From Mogibacterium sp. (GTDB lineage: Bacteria; Bacillota; Clostridia; Peptostreptococcales; Anaerovoracaceae), in assembly GCA_017515425.1 (NCBI GenBank), contig JAFWFU010000007.1:62001-126000 (forward strand): DNA of 64,000 bases. Reading direction: 5' to 3'. The position numbers were made by a program, and so were the translations under genes. Shown here in pieces: positions 33,628 through 42,429 of the stretch. Within the stretch, counting starts at the first letter, position 1, and each line of letters starts with the position of its first letter. Below the pieces are notes generated by a model. It searched no databases. It saw only the letters and a list, made by a program, of their open reading frames with translations, and had not been told where the DNA came from.

Positions 33628-35028
33628 TTACTTTCTGTCGCTTCCATACCCATATCCGTAACCATATCCATAGCCATAGCCGGAGGCGAGATCCATTATT
33701 CCATGCCTCGTCATATTGAGCACGCAGCCCGCGAGCCTGAGCCCCGTATCATTCAAGAGCCCTATGCCCTCGGTAATATATTCAAGCGGTGAATAATCCT
33801 GCCTGATTACGAATATCCCCGCGTCGGCATGTTTTACCAGAGCCGCTGCGTCCGAAACCTGCGAGCTCGGCGGAGTATCTATTATCACATAGTCCGCTAT
33901 GCGCCTGAGGTGCTCAAATGCGTCACCTAGCCTCTCATTGTTGACGGCTCGGACAATATTCAGCCTCGTCCTTCCAGCCGGCAAATATATGAGCCCGCTC
34001 CTCGGCATCTTCATAAGGACTTCCTCGATTTCAGCGTCGCCTCTCAGATATTCCGAGATGCCGTCCGCCTCGAAGTCGGCATTGTCGTCCGAATACCTCG
34101 AGATAGCCCTGCCAACCGAAGGCTTTCTCAAATCCATATCCACAATTGCGACCTTGAGCCCCTTTGCGGCAAGCGATAATGCGAGATTGACCGAAATCGT
34201 CGTCTTTCCCTCTCCGGCAAGAGCGCTTGTTACCATGAACACAGAAGCGCTATTCTCCTCGTGGTCTCTCTCCATTCTTGTCCTGAGTGAACGGATTCGC
34301 TCGGTGAACAAATCCCCTTGGGCTTCAAATTTCGCATTCTTCTTCTTGCTGTTCACATAAGGTATATTGCTGAGGCATTTGAGATTGAGGTATCTCTTAA
34401 GCTCTTCCTCGCTTCGCACCGTCTTTTTCAGCATGGAGTGAATTGCGAAGCCCGTAATCCATATGAGTAATATAGTAAATGCGCCTTTAAGCCCCGACCT
34501 GATATAGCTCCTCTTGTTAATGGGTCTCTGCGGAATTCCGCTGCTCTCCAGCAGGGTGAGCTCCGTTCTGCCGAGAACCGGACCCGCCACGTCCTCATAG
34601 TTTTCGAGAATTGAATTTACAATCGCATAAGCGGTCTCTGCGCTGCTTGCGTCAACAGTAACGGTCACCATATTGGTCTCGCCCATTCTCTCCGTATAAA
34701 TCCTTCCCGGAATTTCGCTCAGCCCGAGGTCATCCGCTATTATCTGCTGCAAGGCGTCATTTTGAATTATATAGGGGAAGGTCTTTGCCACCCTCTCCGT
34801 CATATACCTGTCAGCATTCCCGGCGGACGAATTGACTACGAAAGTCGCCGTGGATCTATATATGGGTTCGTAGTTAAAAAACGAATACAAACAGAGCAGC
34901 GCGGCAGAAAGCGCCATAGTAATGACGATAGGCACCCATCTATGCATAATGCTATGCCATACGTCGTTTATGATTGATGTTAAATCAATCCTATCCGCCT
35001 GTAATATCCTCTCAGCGTTTGAAGCCAT
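33628..35028 (-). CDS. Wzz-type co-polymerase fused to BY-tyrosine kinase, copy A
   Basis: A 466-residue protein controlling EPS chain length. An N-terminal Wzz domain is bracketed by two membrane segments (about 33-50 and 185-205). A cytoplasmic kinase follows with ALAGEGKTT, IVDMDLRKPS and YVIIDTPP (Walker A, A' and B). The C-terminal tail is a repeated Tyr-Gly cluster, the autophosphorylation target. ATG 35028 overlaps the end of copy B by 17 bases; a longer reading into the Tyr-Gly-coding part of copy B is unlikely. Confidence 0.92.
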   Translation of the reverse strand: MASNAERILQADRIDLTSIINDVWHSIMHRWVPIVITMALSAALLCLYSFFNYEPIYRSTATFVVNSSAGNADRYMTERVAKTFPYIIQNDALQQIIADDLGLSEIPGRIYTERMGETNMVTVTVDASSAETAYAIVNSILENYEDVAGPVLGRTELTLLESSGIPQRPINKRSYIRSGLKGAFTILLIWITGFAIHSMLKKTVRSEEELKRYLNLKCLSNIPYVNSKKKNAKFEAQGDLFTERIRSLRTRMERDHEENSASVFMVTSALAGEGKTTISVNLALSLAAKGLKVAIVDMDLRKPSVGRAISRYSDDNADFEADGISEYLRGDAEIEEVLMKMPRSGLIYLPAGRTRLNIVRAVNNERLGDAFEHLRRIADYVIIDTPPSSQVSDAAALVKHADAGIFVIRQDYSPLEYITEGIGLLNDTGLRLAGCVLNMTRHGIMDLASGYGYGYGYGYGYGSDRK

Positions 35029-36400
35029 ATCCGTTTCCGTAGCCGTAGCCGTATCTCCGCTTGTATTCATACCCGCCCATGCTCTCCTGCCAGCCGCCGT
35101 AGGAATCGTTCAGAACGCACCCTATCGGCTTTGCCTTGTAACAGGCGAGGTTTTCCAGCATATTGTTTATATCCCTTGCCAGAGCCACATGCTCTCTTAT
35201 CACACAAATCGAAGCGTCCGCGAGATTGGCGATAACCTCCGTATCTGCCACCCTGTCCATAGGCGGCGTGTCGAGTATCGAATAATCGAATTCCTGATTG
35301 AGCCATTCTATCAGCGTGGCGATTTTATCCGCGTCAGGCTCGTCCTTATGACCGATACCTTCGTCCGTGCGCGTGATGAGGTAGAGCTTCTCATTCTTGT
35401 CAATCCTGTATATGCGAAGCCCCTCTTCTTTTTCCACGCCGAAGATCAGGCTCTGCGCGGGCTTTCTGAAATCCATATCCACCAGCGCGACCCTCTCCCC
35501 GCTCCTGGCAAGGGCGAGTGCAAGATTTGCCGCAACTGTGGACTTCCCTTCGTTCTCCAGACAGCTTGTAACTATGAGCGTCTTTATTCCATTAGCCGTC
35601 ATTCTGTTCTGCACCCTGCGAGCCACCTTCATCACGGATTCCGCAAACCTGAAACTCACGAGAGGGCTGTTTATGAGAAGCGACCTCTTCGGACGTTTCA
35701 ACCTCTCCTTTAAACTGCGGTATTTCGCCTCATGGCTCACCGCGCCGAGGTACTCAGCTTCGAGCTTCCTTTCAATATCCGAGCCGGTTCTGATAGTATC
35801 TTTGAGATATGACGAAACGACTGCCAAAAAGATGAGCACCGCAAGCGAAGCCAGGAACGCCTTCGCCATTAGCGAATATGGCCTGAATGGATTATCCGGC
35901 GCATTCGGAAGCCTCGGCTGCACCAGAACACTGAGCCTCTTGTTTCCGACGACCAAGTCAGTAATGCTCTTATAATTATTCATCACGGATTTCAGCGTTC
36001 GATATGCGACATTCAGGTTCGTCGAAGTGACCTTGAGTGATATGAGATTTGTCTCGGGTATCACCTGCGCTCTGATATTAGCGCCCGCTCCTATATTTCC
36101 CAAATCCTCACTTATCCGCCTTCTCATCACATGGCTCGATATAACCTGCGAGAATTGCTCGGCAGCATTCTGAGCATTGCTGACGTCGTTTGCATTCGTT
36201 CCCGAAGTTCCCGAATAGCCCGTGGTTACCGCATATGTAGCGTCCACCGTATAGCGCGGAACATATCTGTATGTATAGAAGGCAAATGCGAGCATTGAAA
36301 CCGAGGCTGCAATCAGAAACATCATAACAGCCCTGCTGCCAAGATCTCTCAGCACCGTCTTTACATCAAATGCGTTTGTTGATGGGTTCCTCGTCTGCAT
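35012..36400 (-). CDS. Wzz-type co-polymerase fused to BY-tyrosine kinase, copy B
   Basis: A 462-residue paralogue of copy A in tandem. It has the same layout: membrane segment near 25-45, extracytoplasmic Wzz region, second segment near 180-200, then the kinase with VDMDFRKPA and YSILDTPPMD. Walker A is CLENEGKST, with Glu-Asn where copy A has Ala-Gly, still GKST at its core. The tail YKRRYGYGYGNGYGFKR is Tyr-rich. Two different fused kinases may give graded or hetero-oligomeric control. Confidence 0.92.
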   Translation of the reverse strand: MQTRNPSTNAFDVKTVLRDLGSRAVMMFLIAASVSMLAFAFYTYRYVPRYTVDATYAVTTGYSGTSGTNANDVSNAQNAAEQFSQVISSHVMRRRISEDLGNIGAGANIRAQVIPETNLISLKVTSTNLNVAYRTLKSVMNNYKSITDLVVGNKRLSVLVQPRLPNAPDNPFRPYSLMAKAFLASLAVLIFLAVVSSYLKDTIRTGSDIERKLEAEYLGAVSHEAKYRSLKERLKRPKRSLLINSPLVSFRFAESVMKVARRVQNRMTANGIKTLIVTSCLENEGKSTVAANLALALARSGERVALVDMDFRKPAQSLIFGVEKEEGLRIYRIDKNEKLYLITRTDEGIGHKDEPDADKIATLIEWLNQEFDYSILDTPPMDRVADTEVIANLADASICVIREHVALARDINNMLENLACYKAKPIGCVLNDSYGGWQESMGGYEYKRRYGYGYGNGYGFKR

Positions 36401-36405
36401 TTTCG

Positions 36406-37302
36406 CTATTTATCCTCTACGACGACGATAAGTCTTACACTTCCCACGACGCCGAGCTCGCCCCTCACGCTGTAGATGAGTTCCTGCGAACCGGCATTCT
36501 CATAGTCAATTTCACCGCTGATACTTATGGACTCTCTTCCTATGGTAAAATTCCCGCCTTCTGCGGAGTCAGAGCCGTAATTCCCCCTGCCCCCGCTGTA
36601 TTTATACTCTCTTCCGAGATAGGTCACGCTCTCGCAATAGTCATAAGGGTCTATCTCTTCCCCTATCTTCGTATACACGATATATTCCTTTAGGTCGATT
36701 CTGGGTAAGAGGCTGTCCTCGCTCTGCTGGAAGAACGTAACCGTGGCATTAATGCTCTGCTTGTCCCCCGCACTGTTTACCACCTCAGCCGTTATTGGAT
36801 AGTCGCCCGCCTTAAATCCGTCCTCGGGCTTTTCGTATTCGAGGGAAATCTTCCCCGAAATATTCCCGTCAATGCAGTCATTCGCAGAGATATAGGAAGT
36901 CGCCGAGGTGATACCTGCTGCGACAGGCGTGCGCAGAGGGGCTGACAGACTAAATCTGGGATGTGTATAGTCGCTGTATCTCACCTTTCTGATCTCCCTC
37001 GTTATATTTCCGCGGCTGTCAAAGGCTGCAATAATGGCGTCTCGGCTTGAATCGCCGTCTATTTTAGACATCTTCTCCACCACAAGGGTATCTGTCACAT
37101 CTCCGTCCTTGTCGTCCTTCGCGGTGATTCCCTTCAAGATTTCGCTGCTATCGGCTTTGACGGAGACCACAATCTCATCTTTATCCATGGAAATAACAGG
37201 CGCCTGTCCGTCGAGCGTCCTATAGTATCGAAGTCCGCTCAGCGTAAAAGCCGCAAGGGATAGGATAAATAATACTATTATCGGAATCCTTCTTCTTCTC
37301 AT
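36406..37302 (-). CDS. membrane-anchored protein with DUF5011-like Ig domains
   Basis: A 298-residue protein: a basic start (MRRRRIP), one membrane segment at about 7-25, then an extracytoplasmic region. Repeats of the DUF5011 type are visible (APVISM, KGITAKDDKDGDVTDTLVV, and NDCIDGNISGKISLEYEKP). It is the first gene of the EPS core after the HPr-kinase-like gene, six bases from copy B. It probably interacts with the polymer or cell wall; no enzymatic motif is seen. Confidence 0.75.
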   Translation of the reverse strand: MRRRRIPIIVLFILSLAAFTLSGLRYYRTLDGQAPVISMDKDEIVVSVKADSSEILKGITAKDDKDGDVTDTLVVEKMSKIDGDSSRDAIIAAFDSRGNITREIRKVRYSDYTHPRFSLSAPLRTPVAAGITSATSYISANDCIDGNISGKISLEYEKPEDGFKAGDYPITAEVVNSAGDKQSINATVTFFQQSEDSLLPRIDLKEYIVYTKIGEEIDPYDYCESVTYLGREYKYSGGRGNYGSDSAEGGNFTIGRESISISGEIDYENAGSQELIYSVRGELGVVGSVRLIVVVEDK

Positions 37303-37309
37303 CTTATTC

Positions 37310-38053
37310 TCATCTTCTACCCTTTAGAGCCTCGTATGCAACGCTCACAGCCTCGCTGTCCTTGGTGCAGCCCATTGAATATACGGGGATCTCCGAGATT
37401 ATATAGTCTATGAATCCGAGCGTCCTCTGCATATTCGCGGCGTCCCTGCTTCTGTATATCTGATTCATCAGGCTCTCCCAGGCGCTCGTCCTCTCCATTT
37501 CCTCTATCCTGTTCTCCTTCGCTTGGTGAAGGCATATCACGGCTTTCAGAGGGCTGGATATATTATTGCTCCAGCTTTCCTTTCCGCACCACGGGGAACC
37601 GCACGCCATTACTTCGTCGCTCCCGATTCTTATCAGAGGCTTGTCATCATTTATGACCCTCATTCTATCCTTGAATTCCTTTTTCCAGAGCTTGATATGC
37701 GTAGTTTTGCCCGTTCCGCTCGGGCCCGAGAAGAGATAGCCCTCTCCGTCCACCGAAATCGCCGCCGCATGGATAAGGAAGGTATCGTATTCCGGAAGCC
37801 GCTCCGCTATCTCCCTGTATATAAAGAGCTTCTCTAGCTGAAAAGGCGGAATATCGCCCCTGCCGATATAGGCGATTCCCTTCTCTCTTTCGTCCTCTAT
37901 ATCGCTCTCGCCCACTTCAATAGTAAAGGCGGGGGAATCCTCGCTGATGTATTTCTTGCAGAAGTCCCTCATTCTCTCATGGCGCGGCTTTATGCCTATG
38001 CAGACGCCCGCTAACTCTATATTGAAACTATCCCCTATTCTTTCCTCAGTCAT
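37310..38053 (-). CDS. HPr-kinase-like P-loop protein
   Basis: A 247-residue protein resembling the HPr(Ser) kinase/PEP-carboxykinase fold. His95 in LIHAAAI, the P-loop GPSGTGKTT at 110-118, INDDKP at 135-139 and GSPWCGK near 152-158 are the family motifs. It lacks the N-terminal domain of true HprK. HprK-related proteins of this size accompany PqqD and nucleotidyltransferase genes in EPS/exosortase and lasso-peptide loci. It may phosphorylate a peptide, sugar or small carrier; the substrate is unknown. Its stop is seven bases before the next gene. Confidence 0.8.
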   Translation of the reverse strand: MTEERIGDSFNIELAGVCIGIKPRHERMRDFCKKYISEDSPAFTIEVGESDIEDEREKGIAYIGRGDIPPFQLEKLFIYREIAERLPEYDTFLIHAAAISVDGEGYLFSGPSGTGKTTHIKLWKKEFKDRMRVINDDKPLIRIGSDEVMACGSPWCGKESWSNNISSPLKAVICLHQAKENRIEEMERTSAWESLMNQIYRSRDAANMQRTLGFIDYIISEIPVYSMGCTKDSEAVSVAYEALKGRR

Positions 38054-38082
38054 ATAGTCCTATCTCGTTCGACCCTCATCAT

Positions 38083-38194
38083 CAGTCTCTTCGACTATTC
38101 ATTCACATACTTCCAACTTTTTGTCAATCTTTTCAACTCTTTATTTGCACAATCTCAACTCATTTATCAGTCTTTTCGACTCTTTATTCATGCA
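38083..38194. repeat. degenerate ~21-base tandem repeats between S26 and HPr-kinase-like genes
   Basis: About five imperfect units built on CAGTCTTTTCGACTCTTTATTC start near 38083, 38105, 38124, 38147 and 38167. The repeats fill nearly the whole 144-base gap. No promoter or gene is seen inside. Confidence 0.65.
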
Positions 38195-38197
38195 ACC

Positions 38198-38731
38198 CTA
38201 GTTCCCTATTAGCCTTTTTATCCCCTCTTTTATTGGTCTCGGCGTATAAGGCGCCGCGATTTCCACGAATTTCCACCAGCCTCTGAGAAAGCCTCCGCGG
38301 AGCTTTATCATTCTGACCCTCATGCGCCAGGGTCTGACCCATAGCCGCATATACAGCCTATGCTTCAAACCGCCGAGGTCAACTTCCTCTCCCTCTCTCA
38401 GCAGGGCGCGCATAACGGCTATTATCTCGTCTTTTCTGACATACTCAAGGCTGGTGCAGTTGTCGCCGAGTATGATGTAGTTATCTCCTTTTTCGCCTAT
38501 TATCCTATGGAGTATATATCGCTGAGCTTCCCCCTCGCCCTGTATTCTGACCTTGATCTTATACAGCACCACATCATGTGCGCAAAGCGGGCGTTCGACC
38601 TTTTCGAGCACGACAGCGTTGGTATCCTCGTGAATAAAAGGCTCCATGGAATAACCTCGGATTTTCCACACTATCGACCCGAATTCCTCTATTGATTGCT
38701 CTAGTGATTTGCTGCTTCGTTTTGTATCCAT
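38198..38731 (-). CDS. S24/S26-family peptidase, Ser-His signal-peptidase type
   Basis: A 177-residue protein with signal-peptidase motifs: IRGYSMEPF with Ser28, RYILHRIIG with His75, and ILGDNC near 86-91. In the usual bacterial enzyme the general base is lysine; the histidine here is the pattern of SipW/SEC11-like peptidases. No N-terminal membrane segment is visible, so it may be cytosolic or bind the membrane by its basic Trp-rich C-terminus. S24/S26 proteins recur beside PqqD, HPr-kinase-like and nucleotidyltransferase genes. It is the first gene after the operon promoter and could process the small peptides. Confidence 0.8.
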   Translation of the reverse strand: MDTKRSSKSLEQSIEEFGSIVWKIRGYSMEPFIHEDTNAVVLEKVERPLCAHDVVLYKIKVRIQGEGEAQRYILHRIIGEKGDNYIILGDNCTSLEYVRKDEIIAVMRALLREGEEVDLGGLKHRLYMRLWVRPWRMRVRMIKLRGGFLRGWWKFVEIAAPYTPRPIKEGIKRLIGN

Positions 38732-38757
38732 TGTTTTATATTGTTTTTATTTTTATG

Positions 38758-38766
38758 ATTATACCA
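38758..38766 (-). promoter_or_regulatory. extended -10 promoter of the EPS operon
   Basis: On the minus strand TGGTATAAT is an extended -10 element with a consensus TATAAT, 27 bases before the S26 start. The -35 region is poor, typical of extended -10 promoters. All genes from here down to about 14 kb lie on the same strand with short gaps or overlaps. Confidence 0.6.
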
Positions 38767-38838
38767 CAAAATGCCTCTTTCGGCACTGTTTTCAGCACGT
38801 TCGCCCGATTGTGCATATTGTTTTCCGCATAGCTGTTT

Positions 38839-38868
38839 TTGCTCTTTTCACAAATCCTATGGTATAAT
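38839..38868 (+). promoter_or_regulatory. promoter of the secreted FnIII protein gene
   Basis: TTGCTC at 38839-38844 and TATAAT at 38863-38868 are spaced 18 bases. The start codon follows about 60 bases later. It is divergent from the EPS operon promoter. Confidence 0.5.
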
Positions 38869-38928
38869 TTCTGCGGTACTCACTTACTTATATTTATTGT
38901 CTGCCCAGATAAAGAACGGAGGCATATT

Positions 38929-40290
38929 ATGAACACGATTACTAAGATTATCAACAAGGCGGCGCTGATTCTTATTCTATCAGCCGTATTTTGCATCGCT
39001 TTCGCTGCATCAAACAACGTGTATGCAGGGGGTGGATATAGCATGCCTGAGCTAAAAGGGCCGGATGCAAAGGGTGAAATCACACCGGGAACTATTGTCA
39101 AAATATTATTCACGGATTTGGAGAATGAAGCCCCCGGCATCACATCCGACCCTCAGGTTGAGAAATATTTCGCGATAAGCACATCAGATGATTTTACCGG
39201 CTCGGTAATAAGGGTGGATGCTTTGGAGTCCTCTCAGGAGGGTGGCTATTATTTCATAAAGATTGACAAACAGGAATATTGTGACAAATACTTAAGGTTT
39301 TACACCGGTCATCCTACAGATACAGGACTGAATAACAACAGCAATCCCTACTATATCAAGCCAAACGTCTTGCACCTCAACGCCGGCCCTGAGATTCTCG
39401 GAATTAAGTGTAAGGGCAGCCTTTTGAGCAAGGAGATTGTCGTCACGATAAGCACCACTCCTGCGAAGTATAATACAGACATCGATCCCACATGGAGATT
39501 TGAGGATAAAAGAACCATAAAGCTATACAGCAACGGTACGTTAGTAGGCACGCAGAAAAACAGCAACTATAATACGACTTTTACGAACGTTCCTGTAAAA
39601 TATGGCACGGATAACACTGTAACAGTTCAGCTCTGCCTGGAATTAGACGGTATGACAATTGATTCAAAACCAAAGTCGTTTACCGTACCCGCTGAGTCTC
39701 TCGGAACGCCGACCGCCTATGCGACGAAGATCAGCAGCAAGCAGGTCGCGCTTTCATGGACAACCGTGCAGGGAGCCACCGGATACGAGATATACAAGGG
39801 TTCGAAGAAGGTAAAGACCGTCGGAGACATCAACAGATACACCGTAAAGGGCAAGGGCGCAGGCAAGTCTAAATACAGGGTGGTCGCCATACTGAACCAA
39901 GACGGGCAGGTCTATAAAGGCAGCTCATCAAATACAGTCAAGCCTCAGAAAAACGAGATTAAGTTCAACAGAAGCGTGGTTTATACCAGCACGAGCTATG
40001 CGACCTGTCCGTTCCGCATTACCAAAATTTCACTGAACGGCAGCACCTATACCGTTACGGGATATGCGGTAAACAATAGGATTTTCAAAATGAAGAGGTA
40101 TAAAAACCTCCGAGTCGGTCTCTATGTGAACGGCAAGAAAGCCTTTAACAAGAAATATAAGTCCAGGTCTGTAAATTGCAGGGCGTCCGGCTCCAAGAAG
40201 ATCGTGCTTAAAGTAAAAGGTAAAAAGGGAGTAGACCTCCGAAACGGCGGTACTATTACATACATAGAGGGCGGAACTCCCGTATGGTAG
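38929..40290 (+). CDS. secreted protein with fibronectin-III-like domain
   Basis: A 453-residue exported protein. Residues 1-32 are a signal peptide with hydrophobic core ALILILSAVFCIAFAA and a likely cut at VYA. The middle is unrecognised beta-rich sequence. A fibronectin-III-like domain lies around 270-345 (SLGTPTAYATKISSKQ and GYEIYKG). The C-terminus is very basic (KKAFNKKYKSRS, KGKKG), which could bind wall polymers. ATG 38929 follows GGAGG. No LPXTG motif is present. The same YEIYKGSKK-type module recurs in clostridial surface proteins. Confidence 0.8.
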   Translation: MNTITKIINKAALILILSAVFCIAFAASNNVYAGGGYSMPELKGPDAKGEITPGTIVKILFTDLENEAPGITSDPQVEKYFAISTSDDFTGSVIRVDALESSQEGGYYFIKIDKQEYCDKYLRFYTGHPTDTGLNNNSNPYYIKPNVLHLNAGPEILGIKCKGSLLSKEIVVTISTTPAKYNTDIDPTWRFEDKRTIKLYSNGTLVGTQKNSNYNTTFTNVPVKYGTDNTVTVQLCLELDGMTIDSKPKSFTVPAESLGTPTAYATKISSKQVALSWTTVQGATGYEIYKGSKKVKTVGDINRYTVKGKGAGKSKYRVVAILNQDGQVYKGSSSNTVKPQKNEIKFNRSVVYTSTSYATCPFRITKISLNGSTYTVTGYAVNNRIFKMKRYKNLRVGLYVNGKKAFNKKYKSRSVNCRASGSKKIVLKVKGKKGVDLRNGGTITYIEGGTPVW

Positions 40291-40349
40291 AAATAATAGA
40301 AACCGCAGGGCATAAGCCCAAATACTCCGAATATTGAAAGGAAAGAACT

Positions 40350-40940
40350 ATGGATTATAAAATGACAATCGCCGGACTCGAGAGAAGTCTGCCACTCTGC
40401 AAGGTAACTGACGACCTCTATATCGCTGGCTTCATTATGTTTAACGACGTGGAGATTACAAAGGCGGTGGCTGCCGAGCTTCTCGCCATGGCTCCCGAGT
40501 TTGATGTTCTCATTACTGCCGAGAGCAAGGGCATTCCGCTTTGCTATGAAATGGCAAGGCAGTCGGGCAAGCCCTATATCGTAGCCAGGAAGGGCGCCAA
40601 GGTCTATATGCAAGATGTGGTGACGGTCAAGGTCAACTCAATCACCACCAAGGGAGAGCAGATTCTCTGTCTCGGTCGTGATGAAAGAGATGTTATGAAC
40701 GGCAAACGCATTCTCATAGCTGACGATGTCATCAGCACGGGCGAGTCGATTGCGGCATTAGAACAGTTGGTAGAGTCTGTCGGTGGAATTATCGTCGGTA
40801 AATTCGCAGTTTTGGCAGAAGGCGAGGCAGCAGACAGAGATGATATAACCTATCTTGAATACCTCCCGCTCTTCGACCCAAGCGGCGTACCCCTTCACAG
40901 CAACGAGGACAGAGCCACCAATCCGCATTTGGATAAATAG
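40350..40940 (+). CDS. adenine-phosphoribosyltransferase-like protein
   Basis: A 196-residue type I phosphoribosyltransferase. The PRPP loop is ILIADDVISTGESIAAL, and VLITAESKGIPLCYEMARQ is the APRT-like flexible region. Apt proteins are usually about 170 residues; the extra C-terminal DPSGVPLHSNEDRATNP segment is atypical, so a purine salvage role is likely but the base is not certain. AAGGAAAGAAC precedes the start. It converges on the sortase gene with a three-base gap. Confidence 0.85.
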   Translation: MDYKMTIAGLERSLPLCKVTDDLYIAGFIMFNDVEITKAVAAELLAMAPEFDVLITAESKGIPLCYEMARQSGKPYIVARKGAKVYMQDVVTVKVNSITTKGEQILCLGRDERDVMNGKRILIADDVISTGESIAALEQLVESVGGIIVGKFAVLAEGEAADRDDITYLEYLPLFDPSGVPLHSNEDRATNPHLDK

Positions 40941-40943
40941 CCC

Positions 40944-41696
40944 CTACCACGGTGTCATTTTGCAGACCACCATATACCTTGCCTGATCATATTCATAGGC
41001 GCAGGTGCTGAGCACCACCAATCTATCTGTCGGCTCTATGGCAATATCGGTAGTATAGAGCGAAAGCTCACTTGCAGTCTCGATATAAGAGAGCCTCTCA
41101 GACTCCTCTTGTATATTGGTTTCATATATCTTGCTGTCCGAAGGCTGATTTAGAAAAGCCCAAATCTCCAGGTGATACTTCCCCTCAGGCGTAATAAGCT
41201 CCAGCCTCGGGTGCTGCCGGCAGTACTCGGGGCTTTTTAGTTTTTTCAGATCCGCGAACATAGAGCCGTTTTTCATATGGTGCCCGTAGACTATCGTATT
41301 GAACTGCCTAAACGGGCTTTCCGTTGCGGCGTCCACAAAGAGACAGCCGAAACCGCTCTCCTCTCCGTCAAACCTCGTATAGATATATTTGTCGTTATCC
41401 GTACCCTGAACAATCGGATAGTCGATAACCGAGCTCTCATAGTAAATCCACGCAACAACATCAGGGTTGATTTTCCTCAGCGCGTCGAAGTCTATATCTC
41501 CCGTGAATTCGCCGTCTCTCGACTGAGTCGAAATTTTATCATACTCAGCCTGATTGCTCTTATAATCTTTCAGAATGTTGTAAAGCTTCCAAGCGGAAAA
41601 GATCATAATAACAAGAAGACATGCGATTATAATGTCCTCAGCTGCACGTCTTATCTTGGATTTCATGCTCTTTGGTTTTCCGCTTCTCTTTTTCAT
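40944..41696 (-). CDS. srtB: class B sortase
   Basis: A 250-residue membrane-anchored transpeptidase. One membrane segment lies at about 22-40 (EDIIIACLLVIMIFSAW). The class B active site is visible: His in TIVYGHHM, Cys in VVLSTCAYEY and Arg in QARYMVV. ATG 41696 follows the rluB stop directly; a longer reading starts inside rluB. No NPQTN-type substrate is recognised in this window. Confidence 0.93.
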   Translation of the reverse strand: MKKRSGKPKSMKSKIRRAAEDIIIACLLVIMIFSAWKLYNILKDYKSNQAEYDKISTQSRDGEFTGDIDFDALRKINPDVVAWIYYESSVIDYPIVQGTDNDKYIYTRFDGEESGFGCLFVDAATESPFRQFNTIVYGHHMKNGSMFADLKKLKSPEYCRQHPRLELITPEGKYHLEIWAFLNQPSDSKIYETNIQEESERLSYIETASELSLYTTDIAIEPTDRLVVLSTCAYEYDQARYMVVCKMTPW

Positions 41697-41698
41697 TT

Positions 41699-42400
41699 CT
41701 ATACTCTTTTCAGATATTCCACTTCTGCCGGACTGAGCTTTCTGCACTGTCCGAGAGCGAGCTTGCCTATGCTGAGCTGCCCGAGCCCTGTGCGGCAGAG
41801 CTCCTGAACGGGGTGTCCAATAGCTTCAAACATTCGCCTCACCTGTCTGTTCTTCCCCTCGTGGATTATTATTTCGGCGAGAGTGGAATTCCTATCGTGT
41901 TTTATCAGATACACCTCCGCAGGGCTCGTGATAAAGCCGCCTATGTCCACACCTTTCTCCAGCCTTTCAGCCTCTTTGCGCGTTACGATACCGGCAGCCC
42001 TCACCAGATATTTCTTATCGAATTCACCCGAGGGGTGCATGAGCTTGTTGGAAAGCTCCCCGTCATTTGTGAGAATGAGAAGTCCCGTGGTATTGAGATC
42101 GAGCCTGCCGATCGGAAATACCCTCACGCTGTCGGGAACGAGCTCCGTCACAATAGGTTTCCCCTCTTTGTCAGCGGTCGAAGTGACATAGCCCATGGGC
42201 TTATTCAGCAGATAATAGACCTTCTTCGTCTCAGGCTCTACCCTCGCTCCGTCAACCTCTACGACATCATTCTCCTGCACATGGTATCCCAGAACATCAA
42301 GAACAGAGCCGTTCACCTTGACTCTGCCTTTTTTGATTAGTTCGTCCGCGCTTCTGCGGCTGCATATTCCTGCGGCTGCTATATACTGATTGATTCGCAT
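41699..42400 (-). CDS. rluB: RluB-family 23S rRNA pseudouridine synthase
   Basis: A 233-residue enzyme with an N-terminal S4 domain (MRINQYIAAAGICSRRSADE) and the RsuA-type catalytic motif GRLDLNTTGLLILTNDGE, with its aspartate. HEGKNRQVRRMFEAIGHPV is the family end motif. It follows scpB, the usual Bacillota order, with a 29-base gap. Confidence 0.95.
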   Translation of the reverse strand: MRINQYIAAAGICSRRSADELIKKGRVKVNGSVLDVLGYHVQENDVVEVDGARVEPETKKVYYLLNKPMGYVTSTADKEGKPIVTELVPDSVRVFPIGRLDLNTTGLLILTNDGELSNKLMHPSGEFDKKYLVRAAGIVTRKEAERLEKGVDIGGFITSPAEVYLIKHDRNSTLAEIIIHEGKNRQVRRMFEAIGHPVQELCRTGLGQLSIGKLALGQCRKLSPAEVEYLKRV

Positions 42401-42429
42401 ACTACCTTCCCATTAAACCTTCACTCTGC

